64,000 bases of DNA from Herbaspirillum sp. YR522 (GCF_000282575.1 NZ_AKJA01000107.1:1-64000); one strand, 5' to 3'; shown: positions 55,903 to 64,000, numbered from the stretch's first letter. Made by a program: numbers and translations. Notes: generated from the sequence alone by a model not told the origin.

Positions 55903-55932
55903 GCCTGTCTGGCGCGCGCGGCGCAGACAGGC
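55903..55932. terminator. Bidirectional hairpin between fpr and the fimbrial-like gene
   Basis: GCCTGTCTG pairs with CAGACAGGC, with further GCGC pairing in the 12-base loop, in the 46-bp gap between convergent genes. No U-run. Confidence 0.5.
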
Positions 55933-55939
55933 GGTCGCA

Positions 55940-56455
55940 TCACAGGTAGTCGATTGCCACCAGCATCCCGCCGCCTTGCTGCGCCTGTGCGGCAACGCTC
56001 CCGCGCTCGGGCTGGTCTGCCTGGCTCGCCACTGCCTCGAGCCGCGCCTTCATCTGGACCTGGTGTGTCATGCGTTGCGGCAGCGCGATGGGGATCGCCT
56101 CGCCCGGGGTGACCTCGCGTCCCTCGCGTTGCAGCTGCAGGCGCACGCCGTCGATCCCGGTATCGAACCCTGCTCGTGTTTTCGAGGAGGGCTGGATCAT
56201 CGACAGCTGGATGGCCTGGCGTGCATTGCAGTACATGCTCAACTCCAGCGGCGTGGCCGCGCTCCTGCGGGTGCGCCTTGCCTGTTGCAATGCTTCCTGC
56301 CCGAACCCCAGGGCCGTGGTCGATACCGTACATGCCGGCTCGACCACCGCTCCCTTAATGCGAATGGTGCCATCGGCCGCGTGGACCTGGGCCGAGATGG
56401 CCGCCAGCGCGGCGATCAAGAAAACACGTGTTGCAGTGGCGGGGTGCAGTGACAT
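55940..56455 (-). CDS. Fimbrial-subunit-like exported protein
   Basis: 171-residue predicted pilin-fold protein. A signal peptide (TRVFLIAALAAISAQVHA) is followed by the typical start GTIRIKGAVVEPACTVS with the first Cys, a second Cys in SMYCNARQ, and a C-terminal strand ending VAIDYL with a penultimate Tyr, the donor-strand-exchange features of chaperone-usher subunits. It lacks strong similarity to the two subunits on the other strand, and it is divergent from the RcsB-like regulator. It may be a minor or tip subunit, or an unrelated periplasmic pilin-like protein. Confidence 0.72.
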   Translation of the reverse strand: MSLHPATATRVFLIAALAAISAQVHAADGTIRIKGAVVEPACTVSTTALGFGQEALQQARRTRRSAATPLELSMYCNARQAIQLSMIQPSSKTRAGFDTGIDGVRLQLQREGREVTPGEAIPIALPQRMTHQVQMKARLEAVASQADQPERGSVAAQAQQGGGMLVAIDYL

Positions 56456-56856
56456 GGTGATTCCTCATAGCGATGTTGTCCCTCCCAGGACCATCGATGA
56501 ATGCGCTCGCATGCGCTAGATCTTTTGCGTTTCGGGTCGACGAAACTAATTCAAATATCAACTCGTAAACGTCCTAGCAGTTTATCAGGAAAAATGCGGT
56601 AATAATGTTGCTTTATATCAACTCGCAAATATTCGCGTCATTTTTTTATCTTGATTTTTTAAAAAATCTTAAATGCCGGTTTCATAGGAGGAACGCGGCA
56701 GTTGCACACAAATGGCAGTCGTCAACGTGACAATCATTGGGAACCAAGCCCGAGCTCATCCAGTCGAGGACAGGCACGGTGCATGGACGTCAGTGGGGTG
56801 ACGCAGCACCGATCGCCGAACTTTCAACGTCAATCCATCCATTGGGGGTAGTAAAA
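56456..56856. other. AT-rich divergent region before the RcsB-like regulator
   Basis: 400 bases without a gene, unusually AT-rich from about 56540 to 56690. It must hold the promoters for the fimbrial-like gene and the regulator, and contains the repeated motif described separately. Such AT-rich stretches are typical binding places for H-NS-like silencers. Confidence 0.6.
56555..56629. repeat. Direct repeat ATATCAACTCG(T/C)AAA, 60 bp apart
   Basis: Copies at 56555-56569 and 56615-56629 differ at one base and are separated by exactly 60 bp start to start, in the AT-rich region. They could be binding sites of the neighbouring RcsB-like regulator or another DNA-binding protein. Confidence 0.5.
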
Positions 56857-57522
56857 ATGAATATGAGCAACAAGATCCTTCACGTCGCCATTGCTGACGA
56901 CCACCCGGTCGTATTGGGCGCCATTCGCCAAGAACTCGCACGCCTGCCCGAAGTGCGCATCGACCTCGAAGTAGAGACCGGTGACGCGTTGCTCAACGCA
57001 TTGCGTCGTTCGCCCTGCGAGATCGTCATCACCGATTTCACGATGCCCAACGACGAGAAGGAAGACTCCGACGGCTTTTCGCTGATCAAGCGCATCAAGG
57101 CCGATCATCCGTCCAGCAAGGTCATCGTCTATACCGCCATGGCCAATAGCGCAGTGGTCAAGCGCCTGTACCGGATGGGGGTGTTCTCGGTGATCAACAA
57201 GCGTGAAAAACCCGAGGAGCTGATCAACGCCTGCCTGGCCACGCAAAGCACCAAGCAGGTGTATTTCCCGGTGTCGCTGCGTGGCGAACTGGAGGTGAGC
57301 TGGGCGCAGGGCGAGGCCTTCTCGCACGCCAAGGAATTAACGCTCTCGGAGCTCGAGGTGGTGCGCCTGTTCGTCGAGGGCAATTCGCTCAGCGACATCT
57401 GCGACCGCCTCTCGCGCACACCCAGCACCGTCAGCACGCACAAGAACAATGCGATGCGCAAGCTGGGTTTGTCCACCGATGCAGAACTGATCAAGTACGC
57501 CTATTCGACCGGCATGATCTAA
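56857..57522 (+). CDS. RcsB-like (LuxR-type) response regulator
   Basis: 221-residue regulator: receiver domain with phospho-acceptor Asp60 (CEIVITDFTMP), conserved Thr93 and Lys115 (SVINKREKPEE), and a C-terminal LuxR-type helix-turn-helix (LTLSELEVVRLFVEGNSLSD, then STVSTHKNNAMRKLG). It resembles RcsB in the receiver and in the QKKSAM-like recognition region. No histidine kinase lies beside it, so it is an orphan here. Its place between fimbrial genes suggests it controls fimbriae, as BvgA- or FimZ-like regulators do elsewhere. The ATG at 56857 follows GGGGGTAGT. Confidence 0.88.
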   Translation: MNMSNKILHVAIADDHPVVLGAIRQELARLPEVRIDLEVETGDALLNALRRSPCEIVITDFTMPNDEKEDSDGFSLIKRIKADHPSSKVIVYTAMANSAVVKRLYRMGVFSVINKREKPEELINACLATQSTKQVYFPVSLRGELEVSWAQGEAFSHAKELTLSELEVVRLFVEGNSLSDICDRLSRTPSTVSTHKNNAMRKLGLSTDAELIKYAYSTGMI

Positions 57523-57546
57523 ATCGCCACGCCGTACCGGCATCTC

Positions 57547-57578
57547 CAAAACAGCGGATTCCACCGCTGTTTTTTTTC
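57547..57578 (+). terminator. Intrinsic terminator of the response-regulator gene
   Basis: AAAACAGCGG pairs with CCGCTGTTTT around ATTCCA, followed by further T, about 25 bp after the stop codon. Confidence 0.9.
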
Positions 57579-57742
57579 GCCCGTCGTAAGCGATGTGGGC
57601 CATGTCGCCTTCCGCAGCGCTCACTGTTATTCCAGATTTTTCTCGTATCAAGCATCTGATGCGCCAACTACGATCCTCTTGGTCGGAACGGGTTTATTGC
57701 CGCCCACATCGTCAGGCAATTTTTTTTGAAGGAATCATTGAT

Positions 57743-58264
57743 ATGAAAAAATCGTTCGTCGCATCTGCATTGGCGATCGCCCTGCTGCCCGGATTTGCCT
57801 TCGCCGCAGACGGCAAGATCAACATCAACGGCGCGGTCAACGAAGGCACCTGTGTCTACGGCAACGGCGCCAACGGCCAGACCGTCAACATGCCAACCGT
57901 CAGTGCTGCTTCGCTGACCACCGCAGGCAGCATGTCGACCGTGACCCCGTTCGAGATCGCATTGAGCAGCTGCGCCTTGGCGCAACGGGTGGCGGTGCAA
58001 CTCGATGGCGCGGCCAACGGTGACAGCACCACCGGCCGCCTGAAGAACATCGCTACCGATGGCGCTGCCGGCAACGTACAAGTGGGCGTGGTCGACCGTG
58101 CCAACAACAGTGCCGAACTGCGCCTGCCCGGTAGTTCGGTCGGCGTGCTGCCGTCGGCCGCGGGCACTGCCACCATTCCACTGGGCCTGCGTTATGTGTC
58201 TACCGGCGCGGCTACCGGTGGTGTCGTGACCACGGCAATGGACTTCAGCATCATCTATCCATAA
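57743..58264 (+). CDS. Fimbrial major-subunit-like protein 1
   Basis: 173-residue exported pilin. The signal peptide (MKKSFVASALAIALLPGFAF, cleavage after AFA) precedes GKININGAVNEGTCVYGNG with Cys1; Cys2 lies in ALSSCALAQRVAVQL. The C-terminus ends MDFSIIYP, with penultimate Tyr, as required for donor-strand exchange with the chaperone and next subunit. It resembles the subunit at 58527 (shared layout and C-terminus), suggesting gene duplication. GAAGGAATC precedes the ATG at 57743; its own promoter lies after the regulator terminator. Confidence 0.82.
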   Translation: MKKSFVASALAIALLPGFAFAADGKININGAVNEGTCVYGNGANGQTVNMPTVSAASLTTAGSMSTVTPFEIALSSCALAQRVAVQLDGAANGDSTTGRLKNIATDGAAGNVQVGVVDRANNSAELRLPGSSVGVLPSAAGTATIPLGLRYVSTGAATGGVVTTAMDFSIIYP

Positions 58265-58312
58265 GCGTTGCCCCGGGACGAGGGCCGGCTGATTGGCCGG
58301 TCTCTCGGATGC

Positions 58313-58492
58313 ATGGAAATCAAGGAAGGGCGCAGGATTTTTTCGGGAGTTTTCTCATATTCCAGAGACGCCTCGCTAGGTAAGATGTTATCCAGTGATG
58401 ACATGGAAGCGATGCAGGAAGAAGTCGTGCAGTCGATGCAAGAACTAACAGGAAACCAGCTGCCTGCTCCCGATGGGCAGTTCCCGTGGTGA
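58313..58492 (+). CDS. Possible small protein between fimbrial subunits
   Basis: 59-residue hypothetical frame starting MEIKEGRRIFSGVFSYSRDA, with an acidic helical middle (LSSDDMEAMQEEVVQSMQEL). No signal peptide and no recognised family. GGATG-like bases upstream are not a clear ribosome site. It may be a chance open frame in the 262-bp gap between two subunit genes. Confidence 0.25.
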   Translation: MEIKEGRRIFSGVFSYSRDASLGKMLSSDDMEAMQEEVVQSMQELTGNQLPAPDGQFPW

Positions 58493-58526
58493 TTAAATCT
58501 AAATTGATCTTCGGTCAGGATATGTG

Positions 58527-59051
58527 ATGAAATCTGTCTTAATGTGTTCCTTGGTTGCAGCCATGCTGTCGCCCTCGCTCGTGTTTGCCTTCGACGGTAC
58601 CGTCAATTTCACCGGTTCGGTGGTGGGCACCACCTGTACTTATAACAACAATGGCGGAACGCAGAACGTGGCGTTGCCTCCGGTGAGTGCCTCGGCACTG
58701 GCCAGGAAAGACGATACCGCCGGCGAAAGGCGCTTCGATATCGCTCTGAGCAACTGCGCTGCTGACGCCAGGAACATCGCCATCAACCTCGAAGGCGGTC
58801 AGATCGATGCCCTTACCGGCTATCTGCAGAACTCTGCCTCCGGTGCCAAGGCAACTAACGTTGCCGTGCAACTGGTCAACCCGATTACTGCTACCCCACT
58901 GAGGCTGCCAGCGCAATCCCCGGTCGTTGCAGCCGACGGTAGCGGCCAGGCCGTCATTGCGCTGATTGCGCGCTATGTCGCCACCGGCCCAGCTGCGGCG
59001 GGCAGTGGTGCCGTCACCAGTTCGGTCAATTTCTCGATCGTCTATCCATAA
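58527..59051 (+). CDS. Fimbrial subunit-like protein 2
   Basis: 174-residue exported pilin with signal peptide (MKSVLMCSLVAAMLSPSLVF, cleavage after VFA), first Cys in GSVVGTTCTYNNNG, second Cys in IALSNCAADARNIAIN, and a C-terminus of FSIVYP, mirroring the subunit at 57743. The two probably make up the fibre, or one is a minor subunit. AGGA lies 7 bp before the ATG at 58527. The chaperone gene follows after 116 bp. Confidence 0.82.
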   Translation: MKSVLMCSLVAAMLSPSLVFAFDGTVNFTGSVVGTTCTYNNNGGTQNVALPPVSASALARKDDTAGERRFDIALSNCAADARNIAINLEGGQIDALTGYLQNSASGAKATNVAVQLVNPITATPLRLPAQSPVVAADGSGQAVIALIARYVATGPAAAGSGAVTSSVNFSIVYP

Positions 59052-59167
59052 GTCTGTTGCGAAATACCGGCATTCGCCCCGGCATTTCGCTTGCTACCTT
59101 TGCCGGCTATGCGCTGGAGTGCTAATGTCTGGCAGGGGCGGTTTTGTTTTGATCCGGGGGGAATAAA

Positions 59168-59923
59168 ATGAAAAAGTGTCTTAATGGCATTGCCATTGCA
59201 GTCTTGCTGGCCATTGGCAGCGTCGCCAATGCCGCCGCCGTCATCGGCGGAACGCGTATCGTGTTTCCTTCCAATGAGCGTGAAGTCAGCGTGCGCCTGA
59301 GCAATGAAGGCAAGGAGCCCAGCCTGATCCAGGTGTGGCTTGACAACGGCGACGAAAAAGCGACTCCCGACCAGATTCGCGTGCCTTTCGCATTGACCCC
59401 GCCGATGTTCCGGATGGACGCCGGCAAGGGGCAGACGGTGCGCATGATCTATAACCGCACGCCGCAGGCGGAGGACCGCGAGACCCTTTACTGGTTCAAC
59501 ATGCTCGAAGTGGGTCCCAAGCCCACCGGCGAGGCCGACACCAACTACATGCAGATGGCGTTTCGTACCCGTATCAAGGTGTTCTTCCGGCCCCAGGCAC
59601 TCAATACCGTGCAGCAGATGGACGACGCCTTCGCCAGCCTGCGTTGGAGTCTCAAGCGCAATGCCGAGGGTGGTTTTGCGGTCGTGCTCGACAATCCTTC
59701 CGCGTATCACATCAACCTGCTCGGCGTGGCCCTGGTCGATGCCGACAACAAGCCGCTGTTCGAGAGCGAGTCCGGCGCCATGGCCGAGCCACGCAATAGC
59801 GCGCAGCTGCCGATGAAGGGCATGAAGCAGGTGCCGGGCGGCAAGTTCAAGTTGCGCTACACCTTCCTCAACGATTTTGGCGGGGCAGTCAATCGTGATG
59901 CCGAGCTGACCGACGCCAAGTAA
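59168..59923 (+). CDS. Fimbrial periplasmic chaperone, PapD-like
   Basis: 251-residue immunoglobulin-fold chaperone that caps subunits in the periplasm by donor-strand complementation. A signal peptide (about 23 residues to VANAAA) is followed by RIVFPSNEREVSVRLSNEG, the family's G1/F1 region with FRMDAGKGQTVRMIYN, and ETLYWFNMLEVGPKP, where the conserved Arg of the substrate cleft is present. It works with the usher encoded 62 bp downstream. GGGGGGAAT precedes the ATG. Confidence 0.9.
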   Translation: MKKCLNGIAIAVLLAIGSVANAAAVIGGTRIVFPSNEREVSVRLSNEGKEPSLIQVWLDNGDEKATPDQIRVPFALTPPMFRMDAGKGQTVRMIYNRTPQAEDRETLYWFNMLEVGPKPTGEADTNYMQMAFRTRIKVFFRPQALNTVQQMDDAFASLRWSLKRNAEGGFAVVLDNPSAYHINLLGVALVDADNKPLFESESGAMAEPRNSAQLPMKGMKQVPGGKFKLRYTFLNDFGGAVNRDAELTDAK

Positions 59924-59985
59924 GACGGTGCCAGGCCCGTTCGCCGGGCCATCACCACCCCTCCGAAATTTACCGATCAGATTCG

Positions 59986-62565
59986 ATGATGAAACCCAGA
60001 CTCGGCCTTTGCCAGCTCAAGCAGGTCAGCATCATGGTGCTTGGCGCATTGGCACTGTTGCAGTCCACCTCGGTGCGCGCACAGCGCGCCGGCGGCGCCG
60101 AACCGGTGGAGTTCGGTTCGGAGTTCTTTCGTAGCGGTGGCGAGGGCGCGGTCGACGTGACCCGTTTCAACCGTGGCAACCCGATTCCGGCCGGCGACTA
60201 TCGGCTCGACATCTATGTCAACGACGCCTGGATCGGTCGCAATGAAGTCAATTTCCGCGCCGGCGACGACGACTCGGCACATCCCTGCTTTTCGCGCAAG
60301 CTGGTCGAGATCGTGGGGGTCGACCTGGAAAAGCTTTCCGAGTCCGCGCGTGCGGCACTGATTGCCGAAGACCCCAAGCAGTGCCTGCGGCTCGAAGACC
60401 TGGTGCCCGACGCCAAGATGGATTTCGACAGCGGTGATCTGCGCCTGAACCTGTCGATCCCGCAGATATCGCTGCGACGTAGCGCGCGCGGCTACGTCAG
60501 CCCGGAAATGTGGGACCACGGCGTCAATGCCGCGATGCTGGGTTATCACTTCAATACCTTCAGCACTACCAGCGCAGGTCGCACCACCACCTCGTATTAC
60601 ACCAATCTCAACAGTGGCGTGAACCTGGGGGACTGGCGTTTTCGCAATAACTCGTCGATCACGCGATCGGGTACCGGCCCGACCCGGGTGCAGACCATCG
60701 CCAGCTATGCGCAGCGCAGCGTGGTCTCGCTCAACAGCCAGTTGACCCTGGGTGACGCCTCGACCTCCGGCCAGATGTTCGACACGCTCTCATTTCGCGG
60801 CGTGCAGCTGGCGTCGGACCCGCGCATGCTGCCTGATTCGCAGAGCGGCTATGCGCCGGTGGTGCGCGGCGTGGCGCGCGGCAACGCCCGGGTGCAGGTG
60901 CGCCAGGACAACAATGTGATCTATGAGACCACCGTCGCGCCCGGGCGCTTCGAGATCAACGACCTCTATCCGACCGGTTTCGGCGGCAACCTGCGGGTGA
61001 TCGTCACCGAGGCCGACGGTAGCGTCTCCAGTTTCGACGTGCCTTATGCATCGGTGTCGCAATTGCTGCGTCCCGATACCTCCCGCTACAGTCTCACGGC
61101 CGGACGTACCCGCAGCGCCTTCAATGTGGCCAGCAGCAATTTCATGCAGGGCACCTATGAGCACGGCATCAACAATGTGCTCACGCTGTCGGGTGGCGCG
61201 CTGGCCGCGTCCGACTACATGGCACTCGTCGGCGGCGGTGCGGTGAGCACCCCGCTGGGGGCGTTCGGCATGAACCTGACCCACGCGCATGCGCGGGTGA
61301 CGCCCGCCAGCACCAGCACCGGCCAAAGCCTGAAGCTGGACTACAACAAGAACCTGGTCGACACCGGCACCAATATCGCGCTGGCGGCGTTCCGTTATTC
61401 CAGCAGTGGCTACCTGCGGTTGCAGGACCTGCAAGCGATCAAGGCGATACAACAGGGTGGCAACGCCGCCCTGGTGGCCGACCGGCCGCGCAGCCAGTTG
61501 CAGGTGTCGTTGTCGCAGTCGCTGGGCGAAGGAGGCGGGTCGTTGTATGCCGTGGGCACGTCGCAGAACTACTGGAACCGCGCCGGCTCCGGCAGCACTT
61601 TCAGCGTCGGCTACAGCAATAACTGGAAAAGCGTTTCCTACAGTTTCTCGGCCCAGCGCCAGCGCGACCTGCTCTCGCGCACCACCGGCACGCAGTACGC
61701 GTTCAGCATGTCCATTCCGTTGGGCCGCGAAATCAACTCGCCTACCGTCAGCACTTCGGTCACGCGTGACCAACGTGGCGACACCAGCCTGCAGGGGACG
61801 CTCAACGGCACGGTAGGCGAGCAACGCAATATCTCGTATAGCGCCACCGCCAACCGTAGTTCCGGCAGCACCGGCGGCTCGCTCAATGGACAATACAGCG
61901 CACCCTATGCCAACCTGGGTGCCAGCTACGGTTACACCAGCGGTGGCAACCGGCAGATGTCGGCCACGGCCTCGGGCGGCGTGGTGGCACACGCCGGTGG
62001 GGTGCTGCTGGCGCAGAACCTGGGCGACACCATCGGCATCGTGCGGGCGCCAGGTGCGGCAGGCGCGGCGGTCAACTATAGCGGCGTGCAGTTGAGCGAC
62101 GCGGGGACGGCCGTGGTGCCCTATCTCACGCCGTTCCGCAACAACGAGATCCAGCTCGATCCCAAGGGGACGTCGACCGACGTCGAGCTCAAGTCGACCA
62201 GCCAGCGTGTGGCACCGATGGCCGGCGCCGTGGTGCTGCTGGACTACGAAACCGTCAGCGGGCGCTCGGTGCTGATCAATGCCCATCGCGCCAACGGCGA
62301 AGCAGTCCCGTTCAGCGCCGACGTGCTTGACGAAGATGGCAACGTACTCGGCATGGTGGGGCAGGGGGGCATGGTGTTCGTCCGCACCGCCAATGACAGT
62401 GGCCAGCTGACGCTGCGCTGGGGCAGCCAGCGCAATGCACAGTGCCGCATTCGTTATGCGCTGGCGCCACGTGCCAAGGATCGGACGACGGACTTCGACC
62501 AGATCGACGCCACTTGCGAGGCGATATCCGAAACGAACCAGAAGAGCCCGACGGCGGCGCACTGA
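59986..62565 (+). CDS. Fimbrial outer-membrane usher, FimD/PapC-like
   Basis: 859-residue outer-membrane pore that assembles and secretes the fimbria. A signal peptide ends near residue 31. Then an N-terminal chaperone-binding domain (VEFGSEFFRSGGEGAVDVTR), a 24-stranded barrel with plug, and C-terminal domains (VVPYLTPFRNNEIQLDPKGT, VLLDYETVSGRSVLINAHRA) follow, as in FimD. It is the last gene of the cluster; no large two-domain tip adhesin follows, so an adhesin might be encoded elsewhere or be one of the small subunits. The ATG at 59986 or the next codon is the start. Confidence 0.9.
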   Translation: MMKPRLGLCQLKQVSIMVLGALALLQSTSVRAQRAGGAEPVEFGSEFFRSGGEGAVDVTRFNRGNPIPAGDYRLDIYVNDAWIGRNEVNFRAGDDDSAHPCFSRKLVEIVGVDLEKLSESARAALIAEDPKQCLRLEDLVPDAKMDFDSGDLRLNLSIPQISLRRSARGYVSPEMWDHGVNAAMLGYHFNTFSTTSAGRTTTSYYTNLNSGVNLGDWRFRNNSSITRSGTGPTRVQTIASYAQRSVVSLNSQLTLGDASTSGQMFDTLSFRGVQLASDPRMLPDSQSGYAPVVRGVARGNARVQVRQDNNVIYETTVAPGRFEINDLYPTGFGGNLRVIVTEADGSVSSFDVPYASVSQLLRPDTSRYSLTAGRTRSAFNVASSNFMQGTYEHGINNVLTLSGGALAASDYMALVGGGAVSTPLGAFGMNLTHAHARVTPASTSTGQSLKLDYNKNLVDTGTNIALAAFRYSSSGYLRLQDLQAIKAIQQGGNAALVADRPRSQLQVSLSQSLGEGGGSLYAVGTSQNYWNRAGSGSTFSVGYSNNWKSVSYSFSAQRQRDLLSRTTGTQYAFSMSIPLGREINSPTVSTSVTRDQRGDTSLQGTLNGTVGEQRNISYSATANRSSGSTGGSLNGQYSAPYANLGASYGYTSGGNRQMSATASGGVVAHAGGVLLAQNLGDTIGIVRAPGAAGAAVNYSGVQLSDAGTAVVPYLTPFRNNEIQLDPKGTSTDVELKSTSQRVAPMAGAVVLLDYETVSGRSVLINAHRANGEAVPFSADVLDEDGNVLGMVGQGGMVFVRTANDSGQLTLRWGSQRNAQCRIRYALAPRAKDRTTDFDQIDATCEAISETNQKSPTAAH

Positions 62566-62742
62566 GCGCATCCCCACGGTGGGGCAAGCGCGAAATGATG
62601 CCTGGCCCACACAAAGCCTGGCGGATGGACGCACTTTTTTTAAAACAATCGTGCAATGTGGTTGCCATACCCTGCTGGAGTTTGTATAATCGTGCGCTTC
62701 ACTGATGCCGGGGTTAGTTCTTCCGCGCATCAATGGCCAGTG

Positions 62743-62818
62743 GTGGCTGTAGCTCAGTTGGTAGAGTCCAGGATTGTGATTCCTGTTGTCGCGGGTTCGA
62801 GTCCCGTCAGCCACCCCA
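62743..62818 (+). tRNA. tRNA-His (anticodon GTG)
   Basis: 76-base cloverleaf with acceptor arms GTGGCTG / CAGCCAC, T-arm CGGGTTCGAGTCCCG, anticodon GTG at 62776-62778 and encoded 3' CCA. The base before the gene is G and the discriminator is C, as required for the G-1:C73 pair of bacterial tRNA-His. It stands alone, with no other tRNA in the window. Confidence 0.97.
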
Positions 62819-62843
62819 CTGTTTATAAGGCTTTGCGCCGACC

Positions 62844-62885
62844 TACTGTGAGCTCTCACAGTATCCAGGTTCCATTTCGTGGAAC
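62844..62885 (+). terminator. Paired stem-loops downstream of tRNA-His
   Basis: A 9-bp-arm palindrome (TACTGTGAG-CT-CTCACAGTA, 62844-62863) is followed at once by GTTCCA / TGGAAC (62869-62885). Together they may terminate or process the tRNA transcript; the T-run is weak. The rest of the 240-bp gap to murI shows no gene. Confidence 0.4.
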
Positions 62886-63061
62886 TATAATTCCTCCCAT
62901 TTTATTGTCTACACCGGCCGCGCAATTCAGCGTCGCAGCTTCGGCGTCATCTCGACTTCTTCGATCACTGTAGCGGTGCTTTTTCCGATGGTGCGGCTAA
63001 ATTGCCGCCCTGGTTCCGTTGCCTCTACCTGGCGTACACCGGTGCCAGCGCCGGCGCCGGT

Positions 63062-63904
63062 TCATCCCGCCGCCAACGCATGCACCGGTGGGTGCAGGTC
63101 CAGCAATCGCCTGAAGGCATGTTGCAGCGTGCTCTGGCTGGCCGTGGTAAAGCCGCACAGGCTGCCGTCCCCGCCGTCGGCCAGCAATGCGGTCTCGTGC
63201 AGCAGGCGCCGCAACTGCCGGCTCACCGCTTCGCCGGTGTCGATGATGGCGGGCTGTCTGCCACCGAGGCGGCGGCATACCGATCCGATGGCCTCGCGCA
63301 CGAACGGATAATGTGTACACCCCAGTACCAGTGTATCGGCGCCCTGTTCGAGCAGCGGTCGCAGATAGCCTTCGAGCAAGGTGACGGTGGCCACCGAATG
63401 CAGTTCGCCTTTCTCGATCAGGTCGACCAGGCCCACGCAGGCCTGGGGCAGGTAATGCACCTCGTATTGCGCTTCCATCTGCTGGCGCAGCAAGGCAAAA
63501 CGCTGGCTGGCCAGCGTACTGCGCGTGGCCAAGACGCCTACCACGCCACTGGCGCTTTGCTGGGCAGCCGGCTTGAGCCCGGGCTCGATGCCGACCACGA
63601 TCAACCGTGGCCATTGCGCGCGGATCGCCGCGATGGCCGCTGCGGTGGCCGTATTGCACGCCACCACCAGGGCCTTGATGCGTTGGCTGGCGAGGAAGTC
63701 GGCGATGGCCAGCGAACGCGCCACGATGGCTGCCTCGGGCTTGTCGCCGTAGGGCGCGTAGCCGGAGTCGGCCACATATACCAGGCGCTCGCGCGGCAGC
63801 GCCGCATGCACATGGCGTAGCACCGACAGGCCGCCCACGCCAGAATCGAAAATGCCGATGGCAGCATCGGCTGTCATCGGCATCGAACCTGCAGACTGCT
63901 TCAT
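63062..63904 (-). CDS. murI: Glutamate racemase
   Basis: 280-residue cofactor-independent enzyme that makes D-glutamate for peptidoglycan. The two catalytic cysteines lie in VVACNTATAAA and LVLGCTHYPFV, and the N-terminal IGIFDSGVGGLSVL is the family signature. The ATG at 63904 (MKQSAGSMPMT) is chosen over an earlier one at 63934; an internal start nearer IGIFDSG is also possible. It is transcribed with, and 10 bp after, the gene at the right edge. Confidence 0.95.
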   Translation of the reverse strand: MKQSAGSMPMTADAAIGIFDSGVGGLSVLRHVHAALPRERLVYVADSGYAPYGDKPEAAIVARSLAIADFLASQRIKALVVACNTATAAAIAAIRAQWPRLIVVGIEPGLKPAAQQSASGVVGVLATRSTLASQRFALLRQQMEAQYEVHYLPQACVGLVDLIEKGELHSVATVTLLEGYLRPLLEQGADTLVLGCTHYPFVREAIGSVCRRLGGRQPAIIDTGEAVSRQLRRLLHETALLADGGDGSLCGFTTASQSTLQHAFRRLLDLHPPVHALAAG

Positions 63905-63914
63905 TGAGTCGCGA

Positions 63915-64000
63915 TCAGGCAGTGGTGACCGCAATCTTCGACAGCGACACGCTTTGCGCGATCTTTTCCTTCCACTCGGCCGGACCGGTGTTGTGTACCG
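63915..64000 (-). CDS. C-terminal end of an unidentified gene, possibly class I fumarase
   Basis: The last 28 codons of a gene entering from the right edge: it reads VHNTGPAEWKEKIAQSVSLS and ends KIAVTTA. A class I fumarate hydratase is often next to murI in related betaproteobacteria as I remember it, but the short fragment does not prove that. The gene is in the same direction as murI with a 10-bp gap, so they are probably co-transcribed. Confidence 0.4.
   Translation of the reverse strand, partial: VHNTGPAEWKEKIAQSVSLSKIAVTTA

Noticed and set aside
60790-62859. 689-codon minus-strand frame opposite the usher and running into the tRNA
   Set aside because: It overlaps tRNA-His and has no protein features; the usher on the plus strand is well supported.

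Overview
This 64 kb window reads as ordinary, GC-rich, tightly packed chromosome of a betaproteobacterium, most likely Burkholderiales and probably Oxalobacteraceae (Herbaspirillum-like). The assignment rests on the gene families and gene order (rpsP-rimM-trmD-rplS, DUF3579, an NAD-linked FdsGBACD formate dehydrogenase, NodT-type efflux, murI), not on a database search. I see no prophage, insertion sequence, plasmid backbone or CRISPR array.

Layout. 1-10.1 kb: start of a LysR regulator, a ModE-like/periplasmic-binding-domain regulator, a divergent oxalate/formate-family transporter, and the formate dehydrogenase operon fdsG-fdsB-fdsA-fdhD-fdsD, followed by a small exported protein of unknown function. 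10.4-17.6 kb: a LacI/PtxS-like regulator with two near-palindromic operators, a four-gene amino-acid-type ABC transporter, and KguE/KguK/KguD-like enzymes. This looks like a 2-ketogluconate (or related sugar acid) locus in which an ABC importer stands where Pseudomonas has the MFS carrier KguT. 17.8-21.5 kb: etfB-etfA and an acyl-CoA dehydrogenase. 22.1-24.4 kb: the ribosomal/tRNA-modification operon rpsP-rimM-trmD-rplS. 24.5-31 kb: CoA pyrophosphatase, a CobD/CbiB-like membrane protein, DUF3579, fumC, two cell-envelope proteins and trpS.

31-43.6 kb: a two-component system transcribed away from a Spy/CpxP-like periplasmic protein, then mdtA-mdtB-mdtC and an outer-membrane factor. The arrangement resembles the BaeSR/spy/mdtABC envelope-stress circuit. 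43.5-54.8 kb: a fused PabB-PabC folate enzyme, two drug/metabolite exporters, CorA, and tamA-tamB. 55.1-62.6 kb: ferredoxin-NADP reductase and a chaperone-usher fimbrial cluster containing an RcsB-like orphan response regulator. 62.7-64 kb: tRNA-His, murI and the C-terminal end of another gene.

The most notable regulatory element is upstream of trpS. A 14-codon leader peptide with two adjacent Trp codons precedes an intrinsic terminator, with a competing antiterminator helix placed as in classical ribosome-mediated attenuation. Other points of interest are the paired PtxS-type operators with the ABC importer, the repeated motifs in the AT-rich region before the fimbrial regulator, and the tandem 10-bp repeats in front of the spy/mdt region.
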